A stretch of 64,000 bases of DNA from DASVRA01 sp036388855 (GTDB lineage: Bacteria; Pseudomonadota; Alphaproteobacteria; Caulobacterales; Caulobacteraceae), in assembly GCA_036388855.1 (NCBI GenBank), contig DASVRA010000004.1:1-64000 (forward strand), in the 5' to 3' direction. Positions 10,973 to 18,792 of this stretch are shown here, in pieces (the stretch's first letter is position 1; every line of letters begins with the position of its first letter). Made by a program: the position numbers and the translations under genes. The notes beneath the pieces are model-generated. The model did not search any database and was not told the origin of the DNA. It saw nothing but the letters and a program-made list of their open reading frames with translations.

Positions 10973-11431
10973 ATGGACAAGCCGATCTTCACCGCAGCCG
11001 CCGCGGCGCTCGCGTTGTTCGCCTCGCCGGCCGCCGCCCAACCCGACTTCCGCCAGTCGGCCATGGACGCGGAGAAGGGGCTGCCGTTCTCCCAATCGGT
11101 GCGGGTGGGCGAGGTGGTCTACCTCTCCGGCCAAATCGGCAACCGGCCGGGCACGCTGGAGCTGGTCCCCGGCGGCATGGCGGCTGAGACCCGCCAGGCG
11201 ATGGAGAACATCAGGACCGCGCTGGCCGCCCGGGGGCTCGGCTTCGACGACGTGTTCAAGTGCACGGTGATGCTGGCCGACATGAGCAAGTGGGGCGAGT
11301 TCAACGGCGTCTACCGCACCTACTTCAAGCCCGGCCGCTACCCTGCCCGCTCCAGCTTCGGCGCCAACAGCCTGGCCATGGGCGCGCAGGTGGAGCTGGA
11401 ATGCTGGGCTTACGCGAGGACCGGTAGATGA
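10973..11431 (+). CDS. Exported RidA-family protein
   Basis: A 152-residue protein with a clear signal peptide (short basic start, Ala/Leu core, cleavage near AAAQ at about residue 22) followed by a RidA/YjgF domain (VVYLSGQIG; ARSSFGANSLAMGAQVELECWA). Cytosolic RidA proteins deaminate enamine/imine intermediates; a periplasmic member is less usual. The conserved catalytic Arg of RidA corresponds to R in YPARSSF. It overlaps msrB by 4 bases. Confidence 0.88.
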   Translation: MDKPIFTAAAAALALFASPAAAQPDFRQSAMDAEKGLPFSQSVRVGEVVYLSGQIGNRPGTLELVPGGMAAETRQAMENIRTALAARGLGFDDVFKCTVMLADMSKWGEFNGVYRTYFKPGRYPARSSFGANSLAMGAQVELECWAYARTGR

Positions 11432-11913
11432 CTGTAACATCTGGATCGAGTTTTGATCTCACTCCGCCGGCAGGGGAGCAGCGACAGGCGCTGGAGGCCG
11501 CGCTCACGCCGGAGGAGCGCGACGTGCTGCTGCACCACGGCACCGAGGCGCCGTTCTGCGGGGGGCTGCTCGGTGAGAAGTCGGCAGGGGTCTACGGCTG
11601 CCGGCTGTGCGGGCTGCCGCTGTTCCGCTCCGGCGCGAAGTTCGAATCCGGGACCGGCTGGCCGAGCTTCTTCGAGCCGTTCGACGAAACCCACATAGCC
11701 GCGGTGCGCGACACCTCCTACGGCATGGTGCGCACCGAGACGCTGTGCGCGCGCTGCGGCAGCCACCAGGGCCACGTCTTCCCCGATGGCCCGGCGCCGA
11801 CGCGGCTGCGCTACTGCATCAACTCTGTCTCGCTGGAGTTCACGCCGGACGGACAGCCCCTACCCGACAAGCTCGGCCGGGGCTCGCCGGAAGGGCAGCC
11901 GGTTCAAGCCTGA
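11428..11913 (+). CDS. msrB: Peptide-methionine (R)-S-oxide reductase MsrB
   Basis: A 161-residue repair enzyme reducing methionine-R-sulfoxide. Two zinc CxxC pairs are visible (CRLC and CARC), along with the signature GTGWPSFFEP and the catalytic Cys in RYCINSVSLEF. No signal peptide is visible, so it should act in the cytosol although the coupled upstream RidA is exported. Start ATG 11428 overlaps the RidA stop. Its end overlaps the convergent HIT gene by 10 bases. Confidence 0.96.
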   Translation: MTVTSGSSFDLTPPAGEQRQALEAALTPEERDVLLHHGTEAPFCGGLLGEKSAGVYGCRLCGLPLFRSGAKFESGTGWPSFFEPFDETHIAAVRDTSYGMVRTETLCARCGSHQGHVFPDGPAPTRLRYCINSVSLEFTPDGQPLPDKLGRGSPEGQPVQA

Positions 11914-12362
11914 AGCGCGGCCGCGATCCTGGCGGCCGTCTCCGCCATCTGCGCCTCGTCGCGGTAGCGGACGCGCCGCCAGCTCAGGTTATGGCTGAAC
12001 AGCCTGTCGCCCCGCCACCTCGGCACGAGGTGGACGTGCAGGTGGGGGACGCTTTGACTGACCACGTTGTTCTGCGCCACGAACGAGCCGTCCGCCTCCA
12101 GCGCGCGCGGCAGGGCGGCGGCGAGCGCGCGGGCGCCTTGGGCGACGGCGGTCAGGGCGGCGTTGTCCAGTTCCGGCAAGGTGGCGACGTGCGCCTTGGG
12201 CATCAGCAGCACGTGCCCGATGGCGAGGGGGCTGTGGTCGAGGATCGCGAGCGTCAGCTCGTCCTCGAACACCCGCGCCGCCGGCCGCTCCCCGCCGACG
12301 ATGGCGCAGAAGGCGCACGGTTTGCCGCCTTCACCGGAACGGGCGCTGGAAAAGCGATCCAT
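11904..12362 (-). CDS. HIT family nucleotide hydrolase
   Basis: A 152-residue histidine-triad protein with the catalytic HLHVHLVPR motif near residue 110 and an N-terminal CAFC pair typical of zinc-containing HIT hydrolases. Such enzymes cleave nucleotide-phosphoramidate or dinucleoside polyphosphate bonds; the exact substrate is unknown. It is a single gene convergent with msrB. Confidence 0.93.
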   Translation of the reverse strand: MDRFSSARSGEGGKPCAFCAIVGGERPAARVFEDELTLAILDHSPLAIGHVLLMPKAHVATLPELDNAALTAVAQGARALAAALPRALEADGSFVAQNNVVSQSVPHLHVHLVPRWRGDRLFSHNLSWRRVRYRDEAQMAETAARIAAALQA

Positions 12363-12427
12363 GGCTATTCCACAGCAAAGGCGGGCGCGGTTTCCCGACG
12401 CCCGCCTGCTCCGTCAATCAGCCGGCG

Positions 12428-13408
12428 TCAGGCCCGGCCGGACGCGCCGCTGCCGCTCAGGGCGCCGTTGTCGGACTGACCGCTCGAGCCCCAGAGGCTG
12501 CCCTGCTGGTCCTGCCCGCCGGCCTGCTGGATACGCAGGTTGTTCTGCACGTGCTTCACGCCCGAGCAGTCCTCGGCCAGGTCCTCGGCGCGGCGCTTGT
12601 CGGAACGGCTGCTGACGAAGCCGCTCAGCGTCACCTCACCGCCCTGCACGCTCACCTCGATGTGGGAGGCGTCGAGCCAGGAGTCGTCGCTCAGCCGGTC
12701 GTTGACGTCGTCGCGGATGCGTTCGTCCGAGCGGCTGTAGTTCTTCGGGCCGCGCCCGCGATGCTCGCCCGAGGAGGCGCGGTCGAACTCGCGCCGGCGC
12801 TGAGCCTGGTCGTCGCCGAACCAGCTCTTCACCTCGTCGCGGGTCTTGTCCCAGCCGCCGCGGCCGCCTTCGCCGCGCCCGGCGCGGGGGTTGGAGCCCC
12901 ACTCGTGGTCACGCTCGTAGCCTTGCGAGAAGCGCCCGCCGGTCTCGCCGAAGCCGCCGTCGCCGCTCCGGTCGTAGTCGCGCTCGCCGCGATAGCCGCC
13001 GCGCGAGCCGCCCTCGAAGCCGCTGAAACGCTCGGAGCCATAGCCGGAGCCGCCGTAGAATTTGTCGTTGCGGCTGAAGTCGCGGCGCTCGCCGTAGTCC
13101 TCGCGCCGGTGGCCGCCTTCGCGGTCGAAGCCGCGGCCCTCGCCGTAATAGGTGCGGCCGGTGGAGCCGAACGGCTGGTAGCCGCGGTCGCCGCGGTCCT
13201 CGTCCTGGCGGCCGCCGGAGTTGCGCCCTTGGAAGCCTTCCTCGCGGGCGAAGTCGGCTTCGCTGCGGTGGCGCGAGCGGTCGCGGTAATCGTCGTCGCG
13301 CGAGAAGTCGGCTTGGCCTTGGTCGTCGCGGCTACGGTCGTTGCGCCGCCAGTCGCTTTCGCTGCGGTCGGACCATCGGTCTTCGTTCCATCGGTAGCCT
13401 TGGGGCAT
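12428..13408 (-). CDS. BON-domain protein with SWFGDD motif
   Basis: A 326-residue, very hydrophilic protein. The first 190 or so residues are low-complexity Arg/Asp/Gly/Ser/Tyr repeats; then comes the KSWFGDDQAQRRR motif found before BON domains in alphaproteobacterial proteins; then a BON domain (RIRDDVNDRLSDDSWLDAS through KHVQNNLRIQ). BON domains usually bind phospholipid or other surfaces. No signal peptide is seen. The start is backed by AGGAG 8 bases upstream, and a strong EcfG-type promoter lies further up, pointing to general-stress expression. Confidence 0.87.
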   Translation of the reverse strand: MPQGYRWNEDRWSDRSESDWRRNDRSRDDQGQADFSRDDDYRDRSRHRSEADFAREEGFQGRNSGGRQDEDRGDRGYQPFGSTGRTYYGEGRGFDREGGHRREDYGERRDFSRNDKFYGGSGYGSERFSGFEGGSRGGYRGERDYDRSGDGGFGETGGRFSQGYERDHEWGSNPRAGRGEGGRGGWDKTRDEVKSWFGDDQAQRRREFDRASSGEHRGRGPKNYSRSDERIRDDVNDRLSDDSWLDASHIEVSVQGGEVTLSGFVSSRSDKRRAEDLAEDCSGVKHVQNNLRIQQAGGQDQQGSLWGSSGQSDNGALSGSGASGRA

Positions 13409-13490
13409 CGCGCATCTCCTGCCGTGCGGGTTGAACTGCCGAACCCCGGCTCGCGCGGCCGCGCCGCGTACTGGCGGGGATCAGCGATTC

Positions 13491-13515
13491 AACCGGAGCC
13501 GCGCCGATGGGTTCC
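13491..13515 (-). promoter_or_regulatory. EcfG (sigmaT) general stress promoter for the BON gene
   Basis: Read on the minus strand: GGAAC (13515-13511), a 17-base spacer, then GTT (13493-13491), matching the alphaproteobacterial EcfG consensus GGAAC-N16-CGTT except that the base before GTT is G. It lies about 83 bases upstream of the BON gene start at 13408, in a 152-base gap. Confidence 0.65.
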
Positions 13516-13560
13516 GCCAAATGCGAACAGCTTGGCGGTCACAAGGCCGTGCGCTTTCGG

Positions 13561-13962
13561 CTACTCCGAGGTCTTGCCGTCGAAGTGGTCGTTGTCGTGG
13601 TCGCGTTCGGCGTCGTCCTTGGTGCGGTGCACTACCCCGTCCCGGTGCTCGGGGGGGCCGTAGAGGGTGTAGAGCTTCAGCGGCTCCTCCCCAGTGTTGA
13701 CCACGTTGTGGCGCGCGCCAGCGGGCACGATCACCGCGTCGTCGTCCTCCACCTCGTGGCGCGCGCCGTCGATGAACACCGCGCCCTCCCCGTCCTCGAT
13801 GCGGAAGAACTGGTCGCGGTCCTCGTGCACCTCCTCGCCGATCTCCTCGCCCGGCTTCAGCGTCATCAGCACCAGCTGCAGGTTCCGGCCGGTGTAGAGC
13901 ACCCGGCGGAAGTCGGCGTTCGCCTTGGTCAGATGCTCGATGTCGTCGACGAAGCCTTTCAT
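13561..13962 (-). CDS. Cupin domain protein
   Basis: A 133-residue single-cupin protein. Metal-ligand motifs are visible: GEEIGEEVHEDRDQFFRIE (first cupin motif) and GARHNVVNTG (second). The C-terminal tail is strongly charged (His/Asp-rich) and not part of the barrel. Related proteins are annotated as sugar or small-molecule binding/isomerase-like; function is unknown. A good AGGAGA site stands 7 bases before ATG 13962. Confidence 0.88.
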   Translation of the reverse strand: MKGFVDDIEHLTKANADFRRVLYTGRNLQLVLMTLKPGEEIGEEVHEDRDQFFRIEDGEGAVFIDGARHEVEDDDAVIVPAGARHNVVNTGEEPLKLYTLYGPPEHRDGVVHRTKDDAERDHDNDHFDGKTSE

Positions 13963-14026
13963 GGGCGGTCTCCTTCAGCCTGTGCGGGGCAGATATGCCC
14001 GGCAGGCCCGGCCCGCCAGCCCGCCT

Positions 14027-14473
14027 TTACGACACCCGCGCCATGACGACGGCGAAGACGACGATCAGCGCCAGGCCCGCCGCCTCCAGCCTGATCCAGG
14101 TGCGCACCGGCGCAACCTCGCTGTCGGCCAGCACCAGGGCGGTGTCGCCGCCCAGGCGCCTGCGCCAGCGGATGAAGGCAACCGTCGGCGGGATCGACAT
14201 CAGCCCCACCAGGAGGAAGCTGGCCATCTTGGCCCAGAACCAGGGATTGCCCTGGTAGTACTCCCAGCCCTTGGCCGCGAAGACGGCGCGGCAGACGCCA
14301 ACGGCCAGCAACAGCCCGGCGCTGACGCCGTAGGCGAGGTCGAGCCGGCCGAGGCGCGCCAGCTCCTTGGCGCCCACGCCCGGCCGCAGCAGCATCGCCT
14401 CGGCGCCAATGATCGCCGCCAGCCCGAAGGCGAGCAGGTGGTGAAGAACCGCAAGCACAAGATCGAGCGTCAT
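14027..14473 (-). CDS. DUF2214 family membrane protein
   Basis: A 148-residue integral membrane protein with four predicted helices. Family-like features are the N-terminal HHLLAFGLAAIIGAEAM, RLDLAYGVSAGLLLAVGV, and the WEYYQGNPWFWAKM loop followed by PPTVAFIRWRR. Function is unknown. AAGGAGG upstream supports the ATG at 14473; the gene is divergent from crcB with 47 bases between. Confidence 0.82.
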   Translation of the reverse strand: MTLDLVLAVLHHLLAFGLAAIIGAEAMLLRPGVGAKELARLGRLDLAYGVSAGLLLAVGVCRAVFAAKGWEYYQGNPWFWAKMASFLLVGLMSIPPTVAFIRWRRRLGGDTALVLADSEVAPVRTWIRLEAAGLALIVVFAVVMARVS

Positions 14474-14520
14474 CGCCCCCTCCTTTCCGAACCCAACGCC
14501 ATCGTCGCATAAGGACGGCG

Positions 14521-14904
14521 ATGGACAAGGTGCTCCTGGTGTTCGTGGGCGGCGGCCTGGGCGCGGTCGGGCGGTTGCTGGTCGGCCAGCAGGCGCTGCG
14601 CTGGGTCGGCCCCGGCTGGCCGCACGGCACCTTCGCGGTGAACATCCTGGGCGGGCTGCTGATGGGGCTGCTTGCCGGCTGGCTCGCGCACAAGGGCGGC
14701 GCCGACCAGGCGCGCTGGAGCCTGCTGCTCGGCGTAGGCCTGCTCGGCGGGTTCACCACCTTCTCGGCGTTTTCGCTGGAGACGGCGCTGATGCTGGAGC
14801 GGCGCGAGGTCGGCGCGGCGCTGCTCTACGCCGCCGGATCGGTGGCGCTGTCGGTGGCCGCCCTGTGGCTCGGTCTGCTCGTGTCGCGGCGGGTGTGGGC
14901 GTGA
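14521..14904 (+). CDS. crcB: Fluoride exporter CrcB/FluC
   Basis: A 127-residue four-helix membrane protein. Diagnostic motifs are the start GGGLGAVGRLLV, the FAVNILGG stretch with the conserved Asn, and GGFTTFSAFSLE carrying the Phe residues that line the fluoride pore. It works as a dual-topology dimer. No fluoride riboswitch is seen upstream. Its stop overlaps the GTG start of the next gene by 4 bases. Confidence 0.95.
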   Translation: MDKVLLVFVGGGLGAVGRLLVGQQALRWVGPGWPHGTFAVNILGGLLMGLLAGWLAHKGGADQARWSLLLGVGLLGGFTTFSAFSLETALMLERREVGAALLYAAGSVALSVAALWLGLLVSRRVWA

Positions 14905-15887
14905 GGGAGGTTCGCACCCTGCATGTGGCCGCCGGGGAGGACGGGGTGCGGCTGGACCGCTGGTTCAAGCGCCGCTGGCCGCACCTGAACCATGTGCAGA
15001 TCCAGAAGCTGGCGCGCTCGGGCCAGATCCGCGTCGACGGCGCCCGCGCCAAGCCCGACACCCGGCTCTCCGCCGGCGCCCAGGTCAGGGTCCCTCCCCT
15101 CCCCGACGCGGCGCCGCAGGGCGAGCGGCCGCGCCTGTCCGACCGTGACGCCGCCTACGTCCGTTCGCTGGTGCTGTACGAGGACGACGAGGTGCTGGCG
15201 CTGAACAAGCCGTCAGGCCTGGCGGTGCAGGGCGGCACCAAGACCACCAAACACATTGACCGCCTGCTCTCGGCCTGGGGCGAGGGGCTGGAGCGCCCGC
15301 GCCTGACCCATCGGCTCGACCGCGACACCTCCGGCGTGCTGGTGCTGGGCAAGACCCCCTCCGCCGCCGCGGCGCTGTCCGGCGCCTTCGCCCGCCGCCG
15401 CGCCGCCAAGACCTATTGGGCCATCGTCGCCGGCAACCCGCATCCGCCGCAGGGGACGATCGAGCTTGCGCTGGTCAAGAAAGGCGTCGGCGACCGTGAG
15501 ATGGTCGTGCCCGCCGATCCCAAGGAGTTCGGCGCCGAGGCCGCCCAGACCGATTACGTCACCGTTTCCCGCGCCGCCAAGCGAGTGGCCTGGCTGGCGC
15601 TGCGCCCGCACACCGGCCGCACCCACCAGCTGCGCGCGCACCTGAAGGCCATCGGCCATCCAATCCTCGGCGATCCCAAGTATGGCGACGAGGCCTCCGC
15701 CGCCCTGTCGGAAGGCCTGAAGCTGCAACTGCACGCCCGCCGCCTGGACCTGCCGCACCCGTCGAGCGGCCGACTGGTGCTGGAGGCGCCGCTGAGCCCG
15801 GAGATCCGCGCCGGCTTCGACCGTTTCGGCTTCGACGAGCACGAAGCGGAGATCGAGCCTTTCGGCCCGCCGGGGCGCAAGCGATGA
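14901..15887 (+). CDS. rluC: Ribosomal large subunit pseudouridine synthase (RluC/RluD family)
   Basis: A 328-residue enzyme with an N-terminal S4 RNA-binding domain (RLDRWFKRRWPHLNHVQIQK) and a catalytic domain with HRLDRDTSGVLVL, whose Asp is the nucleophile. RluC targets 23S rRNA positions near the peptidyl-transferase region; which uridines are modified here cannot be told. The frame extends to 14865, but GTG 14901 overlaps the crcB stop (GTGA) and begins the natural S4 domain. Confidence 0.9.
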   Translation: MREVRTLHVAAGEDGVRLDRWFKRRWPHLNHVQIQKLARSGQIRVDGARAKPDTRLSAGAQVRVPPLPDAAPQGERPRLSDRDAAYVRSLVLYEDDEVLALNKPSGLAVQGGTKTTKHIDRLLSAWGEGLERPRLTHRLDRDTSGVLVLGKTPSAAAALSGAFARRRAAKTYWAIVAGNPHPPQGTIELALVKKGVGDREMVVPADPKEFGAEAAQTDYVTVSRAAKRVAWLALRPHTGRTHQLRAHLKAIGHPILGDPKYGDEASAALSEGLKLQLHARRLDLPHPSSGRLVLEAPLSPEIRAGFDRFGFDEHEAEIEPFGPPGRKR

Positions 15888-17386
15888 GCGCATCGGAAAC
15901 ACCGGCGCAACGCGCGCTGGCGCTGCTGAACGCGGGCCGCACCGCCGAAGCGCTCGCCGCCATCGAGCCGCACGCGCGCCTGCCCGGCGCTCCCCATCCG
16001 GCGCTGGCGGCCTATTCGTTAGCGCTGAAGACCGCCACTCGCCTGGAGGAGGCGCTGGAGGTCAGCCGCCGGGCCGCGCGCGACTATCCCGCCAGCGCCG
16101 CGGCCGAGCACAACGTCGCCGCCCTGCTCGGCGACCTGAACCGGCCCGCCGAGGCCGAGGCCGCCGCCCGCCGAGCCCTCGCCAAGGGCGGCGACGCGCC
16201 CGAAACCTGGCTGACGCTCGGCCGCGCACTGATCGAGCAGGGTCGCGCGGCCGAGGCGGAGGCCGCGCTGCGCGAGGCGGTGCGGCGGCGCCCGGAGATG
16301 GCCGATGCGCACCGCGAGCTGGCCCAGGTGGTCTGGATGACCACCGGCGACCGCGACGCCAGCGCCGCGCCGTTGCGCGGAGCCGTCGCCGCCAACCCGC
16401 GCGACCCGGCGCTGGCCATCCAGCTGGCCAAGGCGCTGCAATACGGCGGGCGCGAGGACGAGGCATATGGCGTGCTGCAGACCGCCATCCGCGGCTCCAA
16501 CCAGGTCAACTTTGCGCTTGAAGCCACCGCCGCCAGCCTCGCCGCCGTGCGCGGCGACCCCGGAGCGGCTCTGGACCACGCCTATCGCGCCCTGACCGAG
16601 CGGCCGGGCGATGTGCCGGTCGGCATCCTCGCCTGCGACGCCTACCTGGGGCTGGGGAGGGCGGAGGAGGCGGCGCAACTCGCCGCGCGCCTGCACCAGC
16701 TCGCCCCCAACGAACAGCAGGTGCTGTCGCGCCTCGCCGTCGCGTGGCGCATCCTCGGCGACCCGCGCTACCGCGTGCTCTACGACTACGCCCGCGTGGT
16801 GCGGCCCTGGCGCATCGACACGCCCGAGGGTTGGCCCGACCTTCCCTCATACCTCGCCGACCTCGCCGCCGCGCTGAAGCGCCTGCACACCTTCACCACC
16901 CACCCCTTCGACCAATCGCTGCGGCATGGCAGCCAGACCCCGCAGAACCTGAAGACGGTGGAGGAGCCGGCCGTGCGCGCCTTCTTCGCCGCCATCGACG
17001 GCCCCATCCGCCGGCACATGGCCATGCTCGGAACCGGCCCCGATCCGCTGCGCAGCCGCAATACCGGCCGCTACGACATCGCCGGCATCTGGTCGGTGCG
17101 CCTGCGCCCCAACGGCTTTCACATCGACCACGTGCACCACGAGGGCTGGCTGTCCTCGGCCTGCTACATCGAGCTGCCGCCGGCGGTGGAGGCGGAGGGG
17201 CGCGAGGGCTGGATCAAGTTCGGCGAGCCGGGGGTGCCGACCGAGCCGCCGCTCCCGCCCGAGCATTTCGTCAAGCCCGAGCGCGGCATGCTGGTGCTGT
17301 TCCCCTCCTACATGTGGCACGGCACCGTCCCGTTCTCCGGCGACGCCACGCGGATGACCATCGCCTTCGACGTCGTCCCCGCTTGA
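15884..17386 (+). CDS. TPR protein with C-terminal putative 2OG-Fe(II) oxygenase
   Basis: A 500-residue fusion. Residues 1-300 or so are tetratricopeptide repeats (pattern W..LG.AL...GR..EAEAALREA). The last 200 residues form a putative 2-oxoglutarate/iron dioxygenase: HIDHVHHEGWLSSACYIELP supplies the HxD metal ligands and MWHGTVPFSG the distal His, followed by a downstream Arg (ATRMTIAFDV) for 2OG. The substrate is unknown; TPRs suggest a protein partner. It starts by ATGA overlap with rluC. Confidence 0.85.
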   Translation: MSASETPAQRALALLNAGRTAEALAAIEPHARLPGAPHPALAAYSLALKTATRLEEALEVSRRAARDYPASAAAEHNVAALLGDLNRPAEAEAAARRALAKGGDAPETWLTLGRALIEQGRAAEAEAALREAVRRRPEMADAHRELAQVVWMTTGDRDASAAPLRGAVAANPRDPALAIQLAKALQYGGREDEAYGVLQTAIRGSNQVNFALEATAASLAAVRGDPGAALDHAYRALTERPGDVPVGILACDAYLGLGRAEEAAQLAARLHQLAPNEQQVLSRLAVAWRILGDPRYRVLYDYARVVRPWRIDTPEGWPDLPSYLADLAAALKRLHTFTTHPFDQSLRHGSQTPQNLKTVEEPAVRAFFAAIDGPIRRHMAMLGTGPDPLRSRNTGRYDIAGIWSVRLRPNGFHIDHVHHEGWLSSACYIELPPAVEAEGREGWIKFGEPGVPTEPPLPPEHFVKPERGMLVLFPSYMWHGTVPFSGDATRMTIAFDVVPA

Positions 17387-17416
17387 AGCGGCGGGCCGGC
17401 GGCCCATCTCCGCGCG

Positions 17417-18148
17417 ATGTTCACCCGCGCCAAGGCCGAGCCGCTCGAGCGGCCCAAACGCTTCTACAAGACCGCCGCCGCCGCGCCCGTCGAGGGCGGC
17501 TGGGGTGTCACTCTCGACGGCCGCGCGCTGAGGACCCCGCAGCGGAAATCATTGGTGCTGCCGTCCCAGGCGCTGGCCGAACTGGTCGCTTCGGAGTGGG
17601 ACAGCCAGGGCGCCGAGATCGTCATCCCCGACATGCACGCCACGCGCTTGGCGTTCACCGCCCTCGACGTGCTGGGCGGCGCGCGCGAGGCCGTGGCGGA
17701 CGAGGTGGCGAAATACGCCGCCTCGGACCTGCTCTGCTATTTCGCTGAGGGCCCGCTTGCGCTGGTGGAGCGTCAGGCCCGCGCCTGGGGTCCGGTGCTC
17801 GACTGGGCCGAAGCCGAGTTCGGCCTGGTGCTGGACCGCACCTCCGGCGTGGTCCACCGCCCCCAGCCGCCGCAAACCCTCGAGGCGGTGCGGGCGCTGG
17901 CGCTGCGCCTGGACGATTTCGAGCTCGCCGGCCTCGCCCAGGCCGCCGGCCTGTTCGGCTCCGCGGTGCTGGCCCTCGCCCTCCAGCGCGCCCGACTCGG
18001 CGGCCAGGAGGCCTTCGCCCTCTCCCGCCTCGACGAAGCCTTCCAGGAGGAACAGTGGGGCGTGGACGACCTCGCCGCCGAGCGCACGGCGCGCCTCGGG
18101 ACCGAAGCCCAGGCGCTGGAGGGCTGGTTCGCCGCGCTCCGCGGCTGA
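17417..18148 (+). CDS. ATP12-family F1-ATPase assembly chaperone
   Basis: A 243-residue homologue of mitochondrial Atp12, which binds the F1 alpha subunit before assembly. It is recognised from KRFYKTAAAAPVEGGWGVTLDGRALRTP, then EWDSQG and PDMHATRLAFTALD. The family is shared by alphaproteobacteria and mitochondria. It follows the TPR/oxygenase gene after 30 bases and runs convergent to the DUF2939 gene. Confidence 0.92.
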   Translation: MFTRAKAEPLERPKRFYKTAAAAPVEGGWGVTLDGRALRTPQRKSLVLPSQALAELVASEWDSQGAEIVIPDMHATRLAFTALDVLGGAREAVADEVAKYAASDLLCYFAEGPLALVERQARAWGPVLDWAEAEFGLVLDRTSGVVHRPQPPQTLEAVRALALRLDDFELAGLAQAAGLFGSAVLALALQRARLGGQEAFALSRLDEAFQEEQWGVDDLAAERTARLGTEAQALEGWFAALRG

Positions 18149-18151
18149 CGC

Positions 18152-18790
18152 TCACCGCACCGGCGGCGGCTTCCTGGCGCCCACGCCCGGCTGCCCCGGC
18201 GGGCGCCTCGGCAGCACCACGTGCACCAGCTTCCAGGCGTAGATGCCCCGCCGCTGGAACACGAACTCGGTCTCACGGCGTTTGTCGGCGGGGTCCTTGA
18301 CCCCGATGCGCACGCGGTTGAAGCCCCAGTAGCGGATCCAGGGGAACGGCGCTCGCGCGGTCTCCGGCGTCGCCGACAGCGGCGGGCGGCCGTAGGTGAT
18401 CGCCTCCAAGACGCCGGGCCTCAGGAAGGCGTCCACCCGAGCGGGCGGGGCGGCCGGCGGCGGCTGCAGCGCGCGCTTGATCGCGCCGACCGGGTCGCGC
18501 CAGGGGTCGACCGGCGGCTCCGGGTCGGTCTCCAGCGGCAGCAGCTGCACCCGCAGGCTCTGGCGCACCGCCGGGTAATCGACGAGCTGGGTCAAGGCGC
18601 CCACGTCGTCGGTCCTGGCCGCCTCCCTTAGCGCCCGGAACGCAAACCACGGCGCCAGCAGGAAGCCGAGCACCGCCAGCAGGAACGCCAGCGAAATGAT
18701 CGTCCCCGGCCGCGGCAGACTTGGTTGCGGCCAGCGCCGCGGCTCGGGCGGCGGCGGCTGGTAGGGCGGGGGCGGGTCCGACCAGGTCAC
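18152..18790 (-). CDS. DUF2939 domain protein
   Basis: A 212-residue protein. A Pro-rich N-terminus (about 30 residues) precedes one membrane helix (TIISLAFLLAVLGFLLAPW); then the DUF2939 hallmark ALREAARTDDVGALTQLVDYPAVRQSLRVQL. Probably anchored in the inner membrane facing the periplasm; function is unknown. GTG 18790 is the first start beyond icd, 2 bases after the icd stop, so the two form an operon. Confidence 0.82.
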   Translation of the reverse strand: MTWSDPPPPYQPPPPEPRRWPQPSLPRPGTIISLAFLLAVLGFLLAPWFAFRALREAARTDDVGALTQLVDYPAVRQSLRVQLLPLETDPEPPVDPWRDPVGAIKRALQPPPAAPPARVDAFLRPGVLEAITYGRPPLSATPETARAPFPWIRYWGFNRVRIGVKDPADKRRETEFVFQRRGIYAWKLVHVVLPRRPPGQPGVGARKPPPVR

Positions 18791-18792
18791 GG

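Noticed and set aside
12551..13663. 370-codon Ala/Val-rich plus-strand frame opposite the BON gene
   Set aside because: It is the complement of the repetitive Arg/Asp/Gly coding tract. It lacks a ribosome site and contains no membrane-protein pattern beyond the Ala/Val bias.
14474..14520. Fluoride riboswitch upstream of crcB
   Set aside because: The 47-base gap is too short, and the conserved riboswitch sequence is not present.
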